Positions 1-8,450 of a stretch of DNA of 64,000 nt are shown here, piece after piece (position 1 is the first letter of the stretch; each line of letters begins with the position of its first letter). A program made the position numbers and the translations under genes. Origin of the DNA: Gaiellales bacterium (lineage in GTDB: Bacteria > Actinomycetota > Thermoleophilia > BMS3ABIN01); assembly GCA_003599855.1 (NCBI GenBank), contig QZKG01000047.1, positions 1 through 64,000 on the forward strand, in the 5' to 3' direction. A model generated the notes under the pieces. That model did not search any database. It was not told the DNA's origin and worked only from the letters and a program-made list of their open reading frames with translations.

Positions 1-1947
1 CAGGCCGGTGACGGGACAGCTCACCCCGGCGGCCGTCGCCGAGCAGCCGCCCACCGGGCTGCCGTTGAGCGTGACCGCAGCCGTGCCCGCGTTGACGCCC
101 AGGCCGCCATCGGCATAGGAAGCCGACAGGGTCGAGGATGTCGAGGCGATGGTGCCCCCCGGGCTCAGCGATGATATGACCGGCGCCGCCACGTCCGCGG
201 CAGCAAAGATGTCCCAGTTGCCGTTGCGGTTGTCCATCCAGACGATCCTGCCGCCGTCGATCGCCGGCAGCTTCTGGGCGGCGGCGTCGGCCGTCAGCGC
301 CTGCGCGCCGCCGGTGGAGATGCGCCCGAAGTAGATATCCTCCACGCCGGACCGCGTCTCCTTCCAGGTGACCAGGTCGCCCTCCACGTCCACCCAGCTC
401 TGGTCGTAGCTGCTGTTGGTCAGCCGCGTCTCCGAGCCGGTGGCGATGTCATACATGTAGATGTCCCAGTTGCCGTTGCGGTAGTCGCTCCAGAACACCC
501 GGTTGCCCGCCACCACCGGATAGTACTGGTCACCCATGTCCGTGGTCACCGCCTGCTCCACCCCGGTAGTGAGATTCTTCATGTAGATGTCAGGGTTGTG
601 CCACCAGCCGTTGGCGTCCTGGTAGGCGTTGCGCATGTCCTCCCAGACGACGATGTTGCCGTCGATGTCCGGGTTGCGCTTGTCCTTCTTGGTCACCGGT
701 ATCGAGGTGTCGGTGGAGGCCAGGCTCACCGGGGCTTCCGCCGGCTGGCCCAGGTCGCGCATGTAGATGTCCCCGTAGTCGCTGCTGGCGCGGTAGTCGG
801 TCCAGACGATGATGTTGCCACTCACTGCGGGCGTGGTCATCTGCTTGAAATTGTTGGGGTCGCTGGCCTGGGAGGAGGTGTGCTGCTGCACGCCGGTGGA
901 CAGGTTGCGGACCACGATCTTGCCGTTGGCCCAGTTGCGCCAGGCCACCAGGTTGCCGTCCATGTCCGGGTCCATGGCGTTGGGGGTGATGGTGACCGCC
1001 GATACCGCCCCTCCCGAGACCGAAGCGGTGGCCGTCACGCCGCTGCTGCCGCCGCCGGAGAAGATGACTGCCGGTGATGAGGTGTAGTTGGCGCCGCCGC
1101 TAGTGATGTTGACCCCGGTGACGATGCCGTTCGAGACGACCGCTGTGCCCGTGGCTCCCCCATACCAGGAGAAGCTGACCGAGGGAGCTGATGAATAATT
1201 CGAGCCGCCGTTGGTGACAGTCACGCCCGTCACGACTCCCCCCGAGACGATGGCCGTCGCCGCCGCTCCGGCGCCGCCGCCGCTGGAGAAAGTCACAGTA
1301 GGCACTGCGGCGTTGCCGATGCCGCCGCTGGTGATGTTGACCCCGGTGACGATGCCGGAGATGGTGGCCGTGCCGGCTGCGCCGGTGCCGCCGCCGCCGG
1401 AGAAGGTCACCGTGGGCGCCGAGGAATAGCCGCTGCCGCCGCTGGTGATGGTGACCCCGGTGACGACGCCGCCGGTGATGGTGGCCGTACCGGTCGCCCC
1501 GGTGCCGCCGCCGCCTCCGGAGAATGTCACCGTGGGCGCCGAGGTATAGCCGCTGCCCCCCGCCGTCACCGTGACCTTGCTCACCGGACCAGAGATGACC
1601 GCTGTACCGGTGGCCCTGTTGCCGCCGCCGGAGAAATAGACGGTCGGGGCGGAGGTATAGCCGGCCCCTCCCGGAGGCATGCGGCTCTCTGTCCCGCTCA
1701 CCAGGTTCTTGACGTAGACGTCACCCGCAAGGCAGTTCTGGGCCGCCGGGCAGCCCCAGGATTTGTTGCGGTAGTCCTGCCAGGCGATGTTATCGCCGCT
1801 GATGACGGGATTGACCTGATCGAAGGTCGTGGTGATGACCGGCGTCTCGGCGAACTCCGGGTTCGCCAGGGAAGCGCCGGCAGCAGGGACGGCCAGCGCC
1901 AGGCAGCACAAGGCAGCGAATATCCACAAGAGCCTGTTTTGCGTCAA
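1..1947 (-). CDS. Secreted TolB/WD40-like beta-propeller protein with Gly-rich repeats (3' end outside window)
   Basis: Reading the minus strand gives an open frame running off position 1, so the C-terminus is missing. The start is taken as the TTG at 1947, after a GGTAGGTGGG ribosome-binding site and directly before a signal peptide (QNRLLWIFAALCC..AAGASLA); an ATG at 2001 is the alternative. The mature protein has TolB-like blades with recurrent motifs such as RNGNWDIYMYDIATG, NPDIDGNIVVWED and SGNIIVWTDYR. A block of six repeats of about 38 residues (GGSGYxSAPTVTFSGGGG-type) encoded at about 1000-1690 interrupts the propeller. The last visible part looks like an Ig-like domain. It is probably a cell-surface or secreted protein binding or sensing a polymer; no enzymatic residues were recognised. 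The family assignment is good, the function unknown. Confidence 0.8.
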   Translation of the reverse strand, partial: MTQNRLLWIFAALCCLALAVPAAGASLANPEFAETPVITTTFDQVNPVISGDNIAWQDYRNKSWGCPAAQNCLAGDVYVKNLVSGTESRMPPGGAGYTSAPTVYFSGGGNRATGTAVISGPVSKVTVTAGGSGYTSAPTVTFSGGGGGTGATGTATITGGVVTGVTITSGGSGYSSAPTVTFSGGGGTGAAGTATISGIVTGVNITSGGIGNAAVPTVTFSSGGGAGAAATAIVSGGVVTGVTVTNGGSNYSSAPSVSFSWYGGATGTAVVSNGIVTGVNITSGGANYTSSPAVIFSGGGSSGVTATASVSGGAVSAVTITPNAMDPDMDGNLVAWRNWANGKIVVRNLSTGVQQHTSSQASDPNNFKQMTTPAVSGNIIVWTDYRASSDYGDIYMRDLGQPAEAPVSLASTDTSIPVTKKDKRNPDIDGNIVVWEDMRNAYQDANGWWHNPDIYMKNLTTGVEQAVTTDMGDQYYPVVAGNRVFWSDYRNGNWDIYMYDIATGSETRLTNSSYDQSWVDVEGDLVTWKETRSGVEDIYFGRISTGGAQALTADAAAQKLPAIDGGRIVWMDNRNGNWDIFAAADVAAPVISSLSPGGTIASTSSTLSASYADGGLGVNAGTAAVTLNGSPVGGCSATAAGVSCPVTGL

Positions 1948-2021
1948 GATCCCACCTACCCCACGTTCTGTTGCCAGCCGCACCCGGCGCGCCGGTTCCA
2001 TGATCACTTCACGAAATCATT

Positions 2022-2069
2022 AAAAAAGGACCCGGGCAAATCTTCGGCTATTGGATTCGCCCCCGGTCC
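2022..2069 (-). terminator. Rho-independent terminator or attenuator between 2199 gene and 1947 gene
   Basis: On the minus strand GGACC-GGGGGCGAAT and ATTTGCCC-GGGTCC can form an imperfect hairpin (arms at 2055-2069 and 2028-2041), followed at once by six T residues (A run at 2022-2027). It lies after the radical SAM gene ending at 2199 and just before the secreted propeller gene. It probably ends the upstream cluster transcript, but could attenuate the propeller gene. A second AT-rich inverted repeat (AATAACCA / TGGTTATT, 2149-2156 and 2163-2170) lies between it and the stop codon at 2199. Confidence 0.7.
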
Positions 2070-2198
2070 ATGTAATAAGCAAGTATTGCGATTGCCTTAT
2101 TATGCCTTAGCTTATTCTACAGTTAAACCCAAAAAACGCATGATGCATAATAACCAATTTTCTGGTTATTTCCGCCCGGTAGCAGGCTGCGCCGGCCC

Positions 2199-3668
2199 TC
2201 AGGCGCTGCGCATCCCCCTCAGCAGCCACCAGTCCAGGGGCAGACCCCAGTAGTGATAGCGGCAGCGGGCCGAGCTGAGAGCGCTGGCGACGTTCACGTA
2301 GAGCTTCCTGGCCGTGCTGCGCGCCGCCCGCCTCCTGACCCATTCCGAGGGATAGCCGTAGACCAGGTAGAACTCCCGCTGCTTCTGCCGGTTGCGGAAC
2401 CTGTCATCCATCCAGGGCAGGTCGCCGCTCACGGTGGAGAACTGCGCCCATTCCTCCAGGGACCCGGGACTGTTCAGACCGAGCTCCACCGCCCGGTCGA
2501 AGAGCGCGTTGCCCGGGGTCGGAGCGTAGAAATGCAGCTGCGAGTTGTACTCGCCCACCACCTGCGACACCCTCTCCATCACGTCCCACGTCTCCTCGAT
2601 CTCGGAATCGGTCTCGCCGGGGAAGCCGACGATGAAACTGTAGGAGATCTTGATGCCGTGCCTGGTGGCCACCCGCGCCGCCTCGACGATGTCCTCGGGG
2701 GTGATGTCCTTCTGCATCGTCCCCAGCTGGCTCTCCGACCCGCTCTCGGCCCCCACCAGGAAGGCCCAGAGGCCGCTGGCCTTGAGCACGTCGAAGGTGT
2801 CGTCGGCGAACTTGCCCAGCTGCGGCGCGCGCGCGTTGGCGGCCCAGCCGAACTTCATCCCCCGCTCTACCATCTTCTGGGAGATCTCCCGCGCCCGGCG
2901 CTCGTTGACGAAGTAGGTCGAGTCGAAGTACATGATGCCGTTGACCCCCAACAGGCTCTCGAGGAACTCGAGGTCCGAGAGGACCCGGTCCGGCGTGTAG
3001 GCCTTCCAGCGGCGGCGGTAGACCAGCGGCTCGGCGCAGAACTGGCAGCGCGCCGGGCAGCCCTGGCTGGAGACGTAATTGATCACCCGGCTGCCCACGT
3101 GCATGTTGTTGAGGTAGCGCTCCGGGCGCTCGATCCTGTCGTAAGGCAAACGGGGAAAGGTGTTGATATCAGCGACGCGGCGGTCGGGATTCGAAACCGT
3201 CTCGCCATCGCGGGTGAAGGTGATGCCCTCGATGTCGGTGAAGTCCTCGCCCTGGCTCAGCCGGTTGACCAGCTCCAGGAGCGTCAGCTCCCCCTGCCCG
3301 CGGACCACGGCGTCGACGTACTGGTTGCGGCTGGTCTGCTCCGGGAGGATGGAAGGGTGGTAGCCGCCCCAGATTATGGGCAGATCGAGACCGGCCCCGC
3401 GGACCGCGGCGGCGGCTTCCAGGGCGAAGTGGATCTGGGGCCCGGTCATGCAGCTGATGCCCAGAACCAGGGCGTCGCGGCACTCGTCCACCACCCGCCG
3501 TTCCCAGTCCGGCTCGACGTTGGCGTCGATCATGACCACGTCATAGCCCTCAGCGAACAGCGGCGCCGAGACCGCCAGGGTCGGCAGGGGGACCCAGGTC
3601 CAGGGGTGGTAACTCTTCTTGAAATGGTTGCGCGGGTAGAGCAGCACTACCCTGTTCTTTTTATTCAA
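2199..3668 (-). CDS. B12-binding domain radical SAM protein
   Basis: About 489 residues. The N-terminal ~150 residues resemble the cobalamin-binding (B12-binding) Rossmann fold (VVLLYPRN..., GYDVVMIDANVEPDW, DLPIIWGGYHPSILPE). A radical SAM barrel follows, with the 4Fe-4S motif CPARCQFC near residue 202 after the typical YVSSQG. The architecture is that of class B radical SAM enzymes such as BchE-like methyltransferases and cyclases; the substrate cannot be deduced. The start is uncertain: the TTG at 3668 follows GGAACGGGGA and begins MNKKNRVVLLYPRN; a GTG at 3695 is possible. The frame stays open farther upstream, but that part only shadows the neighbouring gene. It lies 61 bp after the GT39 gene in the same direction and is probably in its operon. 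Confidence 0.85.
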   Translation of the reverse strand: MNKKNRVVLLYPRNHFKKSYHPWTWVPLPTLAVSAPLFAEGYDVVMIDANVEPDWERRVVDECRDALVLGISCMTGPQIHFALEAAAAVRGAGLDLPIIWGGYHPSILPEQTSRNQYVDAVVRGQGELTLLELVNRLSQGEDFTDIEGITFTRDGETVSNPDRRVADINTFPRLPYDRIERPERYLNNMHVGSRVINYVSSQGCPARCQFCAEPLVYRRRWKAYTPDRVLSDLEFLESLLGVNGIMYFDSTYFVNERRAREISQKMVERGMKFGWAANARAPQLGKFADDTFDVLKASGLWAFLVGAESGSESQLGTMQKDITPEDIVEAARVATRHGIKISYSFIVGFPGETDSEIEETWDVMERVSQVVGEYNSQLHFYAPTPGNALFDRAVELGLNSPGSLEEWAQFSTVSGDLPWMDDRFRNRQKQREFYLVYGYPSEWVRRRAARSTARKLYVNVASALSSARCRYHYWGLPLDWWLLRGMRSA

Positions 3669-3729
3669 ATTCCCCGTTCCGGATCTTGCTTTCACCGCCG
3701 GGCGGCCTTTGCGCAGGATCCCGCGGTCA

Positions 3730-5430
3730 TCAGCCGGGACCTCGATCCCTGACCAGCTCGAAAACGTGGACCATGCCCTCCTCGCCGCCCTCGAAGGTGC
3801 GGACGTGCCGCCAGCCGGGGTGGTTTTCGGCATCCCCCAGCAGGTCCTTGAGCATCGGCAGCCGCTCCCTGATGTCATCCTCGCCGATGACCAGCAGTTC
3901 CACACCTTTTAGTTTAGCGAATTCGTACGTGGCATCATAGCCGGCGTAGGGCACCGACGTGACATGGCCGTCGGCATAGTAGGTGGCCGCGTACTCACGG
4001 CTCATGATGGAGCGGTCGCGACCGTACTCCTGGTTGATCCACAGACCGGCCTCCTTGTAAACCAGCGGGTAGTAGCGGGAGGCTATCATCGTCAGCGAGA
4101 AGAGCAGCAGGGGCACGATCACCACCACCCCCACCAGTACCTGCAGCCGGCCGCCCCAGCGGGCGGCCGCGTCGACGCCGCGGACCCGCTCCAGGGTCTC
4201 CGCCGCCCAGTCCGCCGTCCGCGCCCAGCCGATGGCGACCATGACGATGGCGAACGGCACGTAGGGCAGGAAGTAACGGGGGACCGAATCGACGTTGAAG
4301 AGCAACAGGCCCGGGGTCATCATCAGCAGCAGGTAGCCGATGCCCGCCGCCCGCTGCCGGTCCAGCGCGGCGCCGAAGAGGCCGACGCCCAGGAAAGGTA
4401 GCAGCCACAGGGGGAAGACCAGCGGCAGCTTGTCGAAGTAGAAGATCTTCATCTGCTGGAAGAACACCCTGAGGCCCGATACGGGGTGATGGACCAGCCT
4501 CGAAACCGGGTCGGGATACTCCTCGAAAGTGTTGATGAACAGCTCCTGGCCGTCATCGGTGATGCGCAGCATGACCCGGTCCCATTCCGGCGAGCCGCTG
4601 CGGATGCCCTGCTCGGCGTTGTACATCAGGGCCGGGTTCTTGCCGGTGTAGGCCCAGCGGTCAAGGTTCTCGTGCAGGAAGACCAGGTAAGGGACGGCGA
4701 AGACAAGGAAGAGCGCGATGAAGACCGCCATGGCGCGGATGACCCGGACCCACCTCTGGCGGCAAAGTGCGACGGCGGTGGCGAGAACAAAGAATAACAT
4801 CAGGTAGAAGAGGGCGACGGGGTTGAGCAGGTAGGCGATGCCAAGGGCTCCCCCGCCCAGGGCGGCGCAGGCCAGCCGTCCGCGCTGGAGCATGTAGCGG
4901 CCGAAGATGACGGCTGCCAGCAGGAAGAACATGTAAGTGCTCTCGCTGTAGAGCCGCGCGGAGAAGTCGAGGAAGAGCGGCTCCGCCGCCATCAGCGCCG
5001 CCGCCATCAGGCCCACCCTCTCCCCGGCCAGATCGCGCGCCAGGACGAAGGTCAACAGCACCACCAGCACCCCGAAGGTGATGGAGACGCAGTAACCCGC
5101 CAGGATGTAGTTGCCGAGCACGGTAGCCAGCGCCGCGATGAAGAAAGGATAGGCCGGCATGAAGTTGACGCTGGTGATGCCGGTGATCTCCATGGGCCCC
5201 AGCCCGCGGTTGAGCGATTCGGCCATGTGGGCGTAGACGGTCTCGTCCAGCTGGATCATCGGCTCGACCATCGCCGCCAGCACGCGCACCGCCAGAGCCG
5301 CAAGCAGCACGGTTACGATCAGGTATCGCGTTCGGGAATGGGGGATCTTCTCCGCGGGTTGCACGCTGGTGTTATGTTCTCCTGGCTTCGGGGGCCTCTG
5401 CCCTGCATTATCCCTGACGCCCCCGACCAA
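3730..5430 (-). CDS. GT39/PMT-type integral membrane glycosyltransferase
   Basis: 566 residues with a cytoplasmic N-terminus, about 11-13 hydrophobic segments, and the early acidic luminal-loop motif MIQLDETVYAHMAESL typical of the ArnT/PMT (GT39, GT-C fold) superfamily, which transfers sugars from polyprenyl-phosphate donors. A soluble C-terminal part of about 110 residues (EYAATYYADGHVTSVPYAGYD..., LLVIGEDDIRERL) follows the last helix. It is clearly paralogous to the gene at 10014-11660, including this tail. Cluster partners (a DPM1-like GT2 and radical SAM enzymes) suggest that a polyprenyl-linked sugar made locally is moved to a lipid, protein or glycan acceptor outside the membrane; the acceptor is unknown. 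Confidence 0.85.
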   Translation of the reverse strand: MVGGVRDNAGQRPPKPGEHNTSVQPAEKIPHSRTRYLIVTVLLAALAVRVLAAMVEPMIQLDETVYAHMAESLNRGLGPMEITGITSVNFMPAYPFFIAALATVLGNYILAGYCVSITFGVLVVLLTFVLARDLAGERVGLMAAALMAAEPLFLDFSARLYSESTYMFFLLAAVIFGRYMLQRGRLACAALGGGALGIAYLLNPVALFYLMLFFVLATAVALCRQRWVRVIRAMAVFIALFLVFAVPYLVFLHENLDRWAYTGKNPALMYNAEQGIRSGSPEWDRVMLRITDDGQELFINTFEEYPDPVSRLVHHPVSGLRVFFQQMKIFYFDKLPLVFPLWLLPFLGVGLFGAALDRQRAAGIGYLLLMMTPGLLLFNVDSVPRYFLPYVPFAIVMVAIGWARTADWAAETLERVRGVDAAARWGGRLQVLVGVVVIVPLLLFSLTMIASRYYPLVYKEAGLWINQEYGRDRSIMSREYAATYYADGHVTSVPYAGYDATYEFAKLKGVELLVIGEDDIRERLPMLKDLLGDAENHPGWRHVRTFEGGEEGMVHVFELVRDRGPG

Positions 5431-5483
5431 TAATATAATACCAACTCAATCAAATAGGAAGGGTTTTGATCGGCCCTGGCCGC

Positions 5484-6602
5484 TCATGAGCCTGCTGGCG
5501 CCTGGCCGCGCAGGAAGGCGGCGATCTGGCCGGCCACGTATTCCTGCTGCGCCGGGGTGATGCCGGGGTACGCCGGCAGCGAGATTATCTCGCCGACGGC
5601 GCGGTCGGTCTCAGGCAGCGCCATGTCGAACGAATCAGCGTAGGCTGGCTGCCGGTGTACCGGCACCGGGTAGTGGACCATCGCGCCCACCCCCGCCCGC
5701 CGCAGGTGCTCCAGCAGACCGTCACGGTCACGCGTCCGTGCCACGAAGAGATGATAGACGTGCCGCGCCCACTCCCGTTCCAGCGGCAGCGCGATGTCCA
5801 GACCCGCCAGCAGCTCGCGGTAGAGGGCGGCGGCGGCCCGACGCCTGCCGGTTGCATCGTCCAGGGCTTCCAGCTTGACCCTGAGTATGGCGGCCTGAAG
5901 CTCGTCGAGCCGGCTCACCTCGCCGCGGTAGACGTTATGGTAGCGCTCTTCCCCCTGGCCGCAATTGGCCAGCGACCTGACCTTCGCGACCAGCCCTTGA
6001 TCAGAGGAGGCGACCGCCCCCGCGTCGCCGGCGGCGCCCAGGTTCTTGGTGGGGTAGAAGCTGAAACAGGCTGCGGCGCCGATGGTGCCGACCATGCGCC
6101 CGCGGTAGAGGGCGCCGTGGGCCTGGGCACAATCCTCGATCACCGGGATGCCACGCTCAGCCGCGGCTTCCAACACCGGGTCCATGTCCACCGGATGGCC
6201 ATAGAGATGCACCGGGATGATGGCGCGGGTCCTGACCGTCAGGGAGCCCGCCAGCAGGCCGGGGTCGAGGCAGAATGTCTCCGGCTCGATATCCACCAGC
6301 ACCGGCGTGGCCCCCACCTTGGAGACCGCCAGCACGGTGTTGACCGCGGTATGGGAAACAGTGACGACTTCATCCCCCGGGCCGATGCCCATGGCCTTCA
6401 GGACCAGGTAGATGGCGTCGGTGCCAGAGTTCACGGCAGCGACGGCGGCGCCCCCCAGCCAGGAGCCGAACTCCTCCTCGAAGGCCGCCACATTCTCACC
6501 GAGCACGTAGTTGCCGCTGGCCAGCACCGCCTTGACGGCGGCGTCGATGCGCTCCTCCTGCTCCCGGTACTCCGCGGCCAGGTCGATGTACGGGACCTTC
6601 AT
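5484..6602 (-). CDS. DegT/DnrJ/EryC1/StrS family PLP-dependent sugar aminotransferase
   Basis: 372 residues, starting at the ATG at 6602 (MKVPYIDLAAEYREQEERID), one base after the stop of the upstream radical SAM gene. Family signatures are present: the SGTDAIYL cofactor-phosphate segment, VVTVSHTAVNTVLA, VIEDCAQAHGA, and the PLP-lysine motif FSFYPTKNLGAAGD with Lys near residue 186. Such enzymes aminate 3- or 4-keto nucleotide sugars, usually from glutamate, and the product is a dedicated amino sugar for glycan decoration. No 4,6-dehydratase is encoded in the window, so its keto-sugar must come from elsewhere. Reading the frame upstream of 6602 only shadows the neighbour. Confidence 0.9.
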   Translation of the reverse strand: MKVPYIDLAAEYREQEERIDAAVKAVLASGNYVLGENVAAFEEEFGSWLGGAAVAAVNSGTDAIYLVLKAMGIGPGDEVVTVSHTAVNTVLAVSKVGATPVLVDIEPETFCLDPGLLAGSLTVRTRAIIPVHLYGHPVDMDPVLEAAAERGIPVIEDCAQAHGALYRGRMVGTIGAAACFSFYPTKNLGAAGDAGAVASSDQGLVAKVRSLANCGQGEERYHNVYRGEVSRLDELQAAILRVKLEALDDATGRRRAAAALYRELLAGLDIALPLEREWARHVYHLFVARTRDRDGLLEHLRRAGVGAMVHYPVPVHRQPAYADSFDMALPETDRAVGEIISLPAYPGITPAQQEYVAGQIAAFLRGQAPAGS

Positions 6603-6603
6603 G

Positions 6604-7683
6604 TCAGATGAACTCGAGGTGCTTGCGGTTGTCCACGATCCATTCCTTAGCCAGGATGGCGGCGTCATGGAAGGGACAGTCGAAAATGGCGCACTGGGCC
6701 GGGTCGGTGGAGCGGAAGGCCTCGAAGTGCCGCTCGCTGTACCAGATCTCCGGGAAGGACTTCTCGTTGATGTTGCCGATGCGGTGCGTTTCCTGGCGAT
6801 GCTGGAAGAAGGCGCAGAGGTAGACGGAGCCGGTGGCGTCGATCAGCGGGTGCAAGGGGTTCAGGAAGCAGCGGCCGATGACCCTGGTCTTGCGCAGGCT
6901 GCCGAAGACCTCGAAACCGTTGCTGCCCAGCCCCTCCGCCCGGGCAGCTTCCTCCCGCGCGTTCTTCAGGTCCTCCCCCTTGGGGGTGAACTTGCTGTTC
7001 CTGAGCGGCTTGTACTGCAGGTAGTCGAACCCCAGTTCTTTCGCCAGGGACGCCGCCTTCGTCAATTCACCGTAATTCCTGCTGGAAACAAGGAACTTGG
7101 CGCCGATGGTCGCCACCTCGGAGGCTGCGCCGCCAGCACGGGCGACGCGCTCCCGCTTCGCCTTCACCAGCAGCCCGATGGCATCCAGCAAACGATCGAA
7201 CTGGTCGACACCGTGGCGCATCTTGTAGGTCTCGCGGGTGGCTGCGTCAAAGGCCAGGCGCAGGAACAGCAGGTTGTCCACCAGGAAGGGGGCCAGTTCC
7301 TCGTCGATCATGGTGCCGTTGGAGAACATGCCCACCTTGAGGCCGCGGCTCCGCATCAGCGCGATGGCCGGCACTATCTCCGGGTACATGAGCGGCTCGC
7401 CGCCGCCGGAGATCTCGATCCCGGCCACCCCCAGCTTGGAGGCGTCGATCACGGTCCGTTTCATGGCGTCGAAATCGAGGAAGCGCTCCTCGCCCTTGTG
7501 GAGCTCGAGCGAGTGGCAGCCCGGACAGAAATGGTTGCAGTCGTTGGAAAGGAAGAACTCCAGCGTCCTGGGCACCGGCATGTTGCCCTGGAGGATCCGC
7601 TGGATCTCCCGGTAGCATGACAGGATCTTCATGGAGCCGATGGGCGTCCGGTCGATGATCCTCTTGTCTTCCTGGTCTTTCAT
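6604..7683 (-). CDS. Radical SAM protein with SPASM/twitch-like C-terminus
   Basis: 359 residues. The radical SAM 4Fe-4S motif is CNHFCPGC (Cys49, Cys53, Cys56), followed by ISGGGEPLMYPEI, the usual GGGEP SAM-binding motif. C-terminal cysteines lie in YLCAFFQ and CAIFDCPFHDA, consistent with a SPASM or twitch auxiliary cluster domain. Proteins of this build act on peptides, sugars or lipids; in carbohydrate clusters they often epimerise, dehydrate or deaminate sugars. The gene overlaps the GT2 gene by 4 bp (ATGA at 7680-7683) and is one base from the aminotransferase, so co-transcription and translational coupling are very likely. The substrate is unknown. Confidence 0.85.
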   Translation of the reverse strand: MKDQEDKRIIDRTPIGSMKILSCYREIQRILQGNMPVPRTLEFFLSNDCNHFCPGCHSLELHKGEERFLDFDAMKRTVIDASKLGVAGIEISGGGEPLMYPEIVPAIALMRSRGLKVGMFSNGTMIDEELAPFLVDNLLFLRLAFDAATRETYKMRHGVDQFDRLLDAIGLLVKAKRERVARAGGAASEVATIGAKFLVSSRNYGELTKAASLAKELGFDYLQYKPLRNSKFTPKGEDLKNAREEAARAEGLGSNGFEVFGSLRKTRVIGRCFLNPLHPLIDATGSVYLCAFFQHRQETHRIGNINEKSFPEIWYSERHFEAFRSTDPAQCAIFDCPFHDAAILAKEWIVDNRKHLEFI

Positions 7684-8450
7684 CGCCCTCCCTGCTTGTT
7701 TTGACTCAGCCTGTTCCTGCGGTACTCGCCCAGTCCGCGCCGCACGCGCAGGGTGCCCGTGAGCATCCTGACGCTCTCTTTCCAGACGTTCGTCTCGCCG
7801 CTCGAGGTGTCGTGCACCCAGGGCAGGTTGACCTCGACTATCCTGAAGCCGGCCTCCCGCGCCTGGGCGAAGAACTCCACCAGTATCTCGAAACCGTCAG
7901 ACCTGAGGTCGAGCTCGTCGAGCACCGTCCGCCTGAAGCCGACGAAGCCTGTCTGGGTATCAGACAGCCCCAGCCTGAACAGCGCCTTTATCAGGCCGAT
8001 ATATCCTCGGCTGAAGACCCTCCTCAGTAAAGGGTATTCGGTCTCCTCGGACCCGTAGCGCGAGCCCACTGCCACATCGGCGCCCTCCAGGGCCGCGAGG
8101 AATGCGGGCACGGCCGCCTCCGCCGGCATCGCCAGGTCGGCGTCCATCTGGATGATGATACCGCCCCGGGCGGCCCCGTACATCTCCCGGTAGGTGTACC
8201 CGGCGCCCCGGTTCGGGTTATGCCCGGTGAGCCGCACGGCCCCGTCGGCGGCGGCGATCTCCTCCAGGATGGCCGGCGTGGCGTCGCTGCTGCCGTCGTT
8301 GCCGAAGATGATCTCGTAGCTCTCACCGGAGAGCTCCAGGGCCTGCCTGATCTTCCCGTAGGAATCCCTGATGACCGCTTCTTCATTGTAACAGGGCACG
8401 ACCACCGACAGCCGCGGCGCCCCGTCGTCCTGTCCTGCGAAACCACTCAC
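7680..8450 (-). CDS. GT2 family glycosyltransferase (dolichyl-phosphate mannosyltransferase-like)
   Basis: 256 residues, a GT-A fold with SVVVPCYNEEAVIRDSY at the N-terminus, FGNDGSSDAT for nucleotide binding, and IIQMDADLAMPAEA carrying the DxD metal site. There is no transmembrane domain and the length fits DPM1-like enzymes, which put a hexose on a polyprenyl phosphate at the cytoplasmic face. That product is what GT39 enzymes such as the two in this cluster use as donor. It overlaps both neighbours by 4 bp. Donor and lipid acceptor are inferred from family and context only. Confidence 0.88.
   Translation of the reverse strand: MSGFAGQDDGAPRLSVVVPCYNEEAVIRDSYGKIRQALELSGESYEIIFGNDGSSDATPAILEEIAAADGAVRLTGHNPNRGAGYTYREMYGAARGGIIIQMDADLAMPAEAAVPAFLAALEGADVAVGSRYGSEETEYPLLRRVFSRGYIGLIKALFRLGLSDTQTGFVGFRRTVLDELDLRSDGFEILVEFFAQAREAGFRIVEVNLPWVHDTSSGETNVWKESVRMLTGTLRVRRGLGEYRRNRLSQNKQGGR

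Noticed and set aside
2253-3752. Long plus-strand open frame (499 codons) opposite the first B12 radical SAM gene
   Set aside because: An antisense shadow caused by high GC. The minus-strand product has clear radical SAM motifs, while this frame is rich in His, Arg, Pro and Gly and matches nothing.
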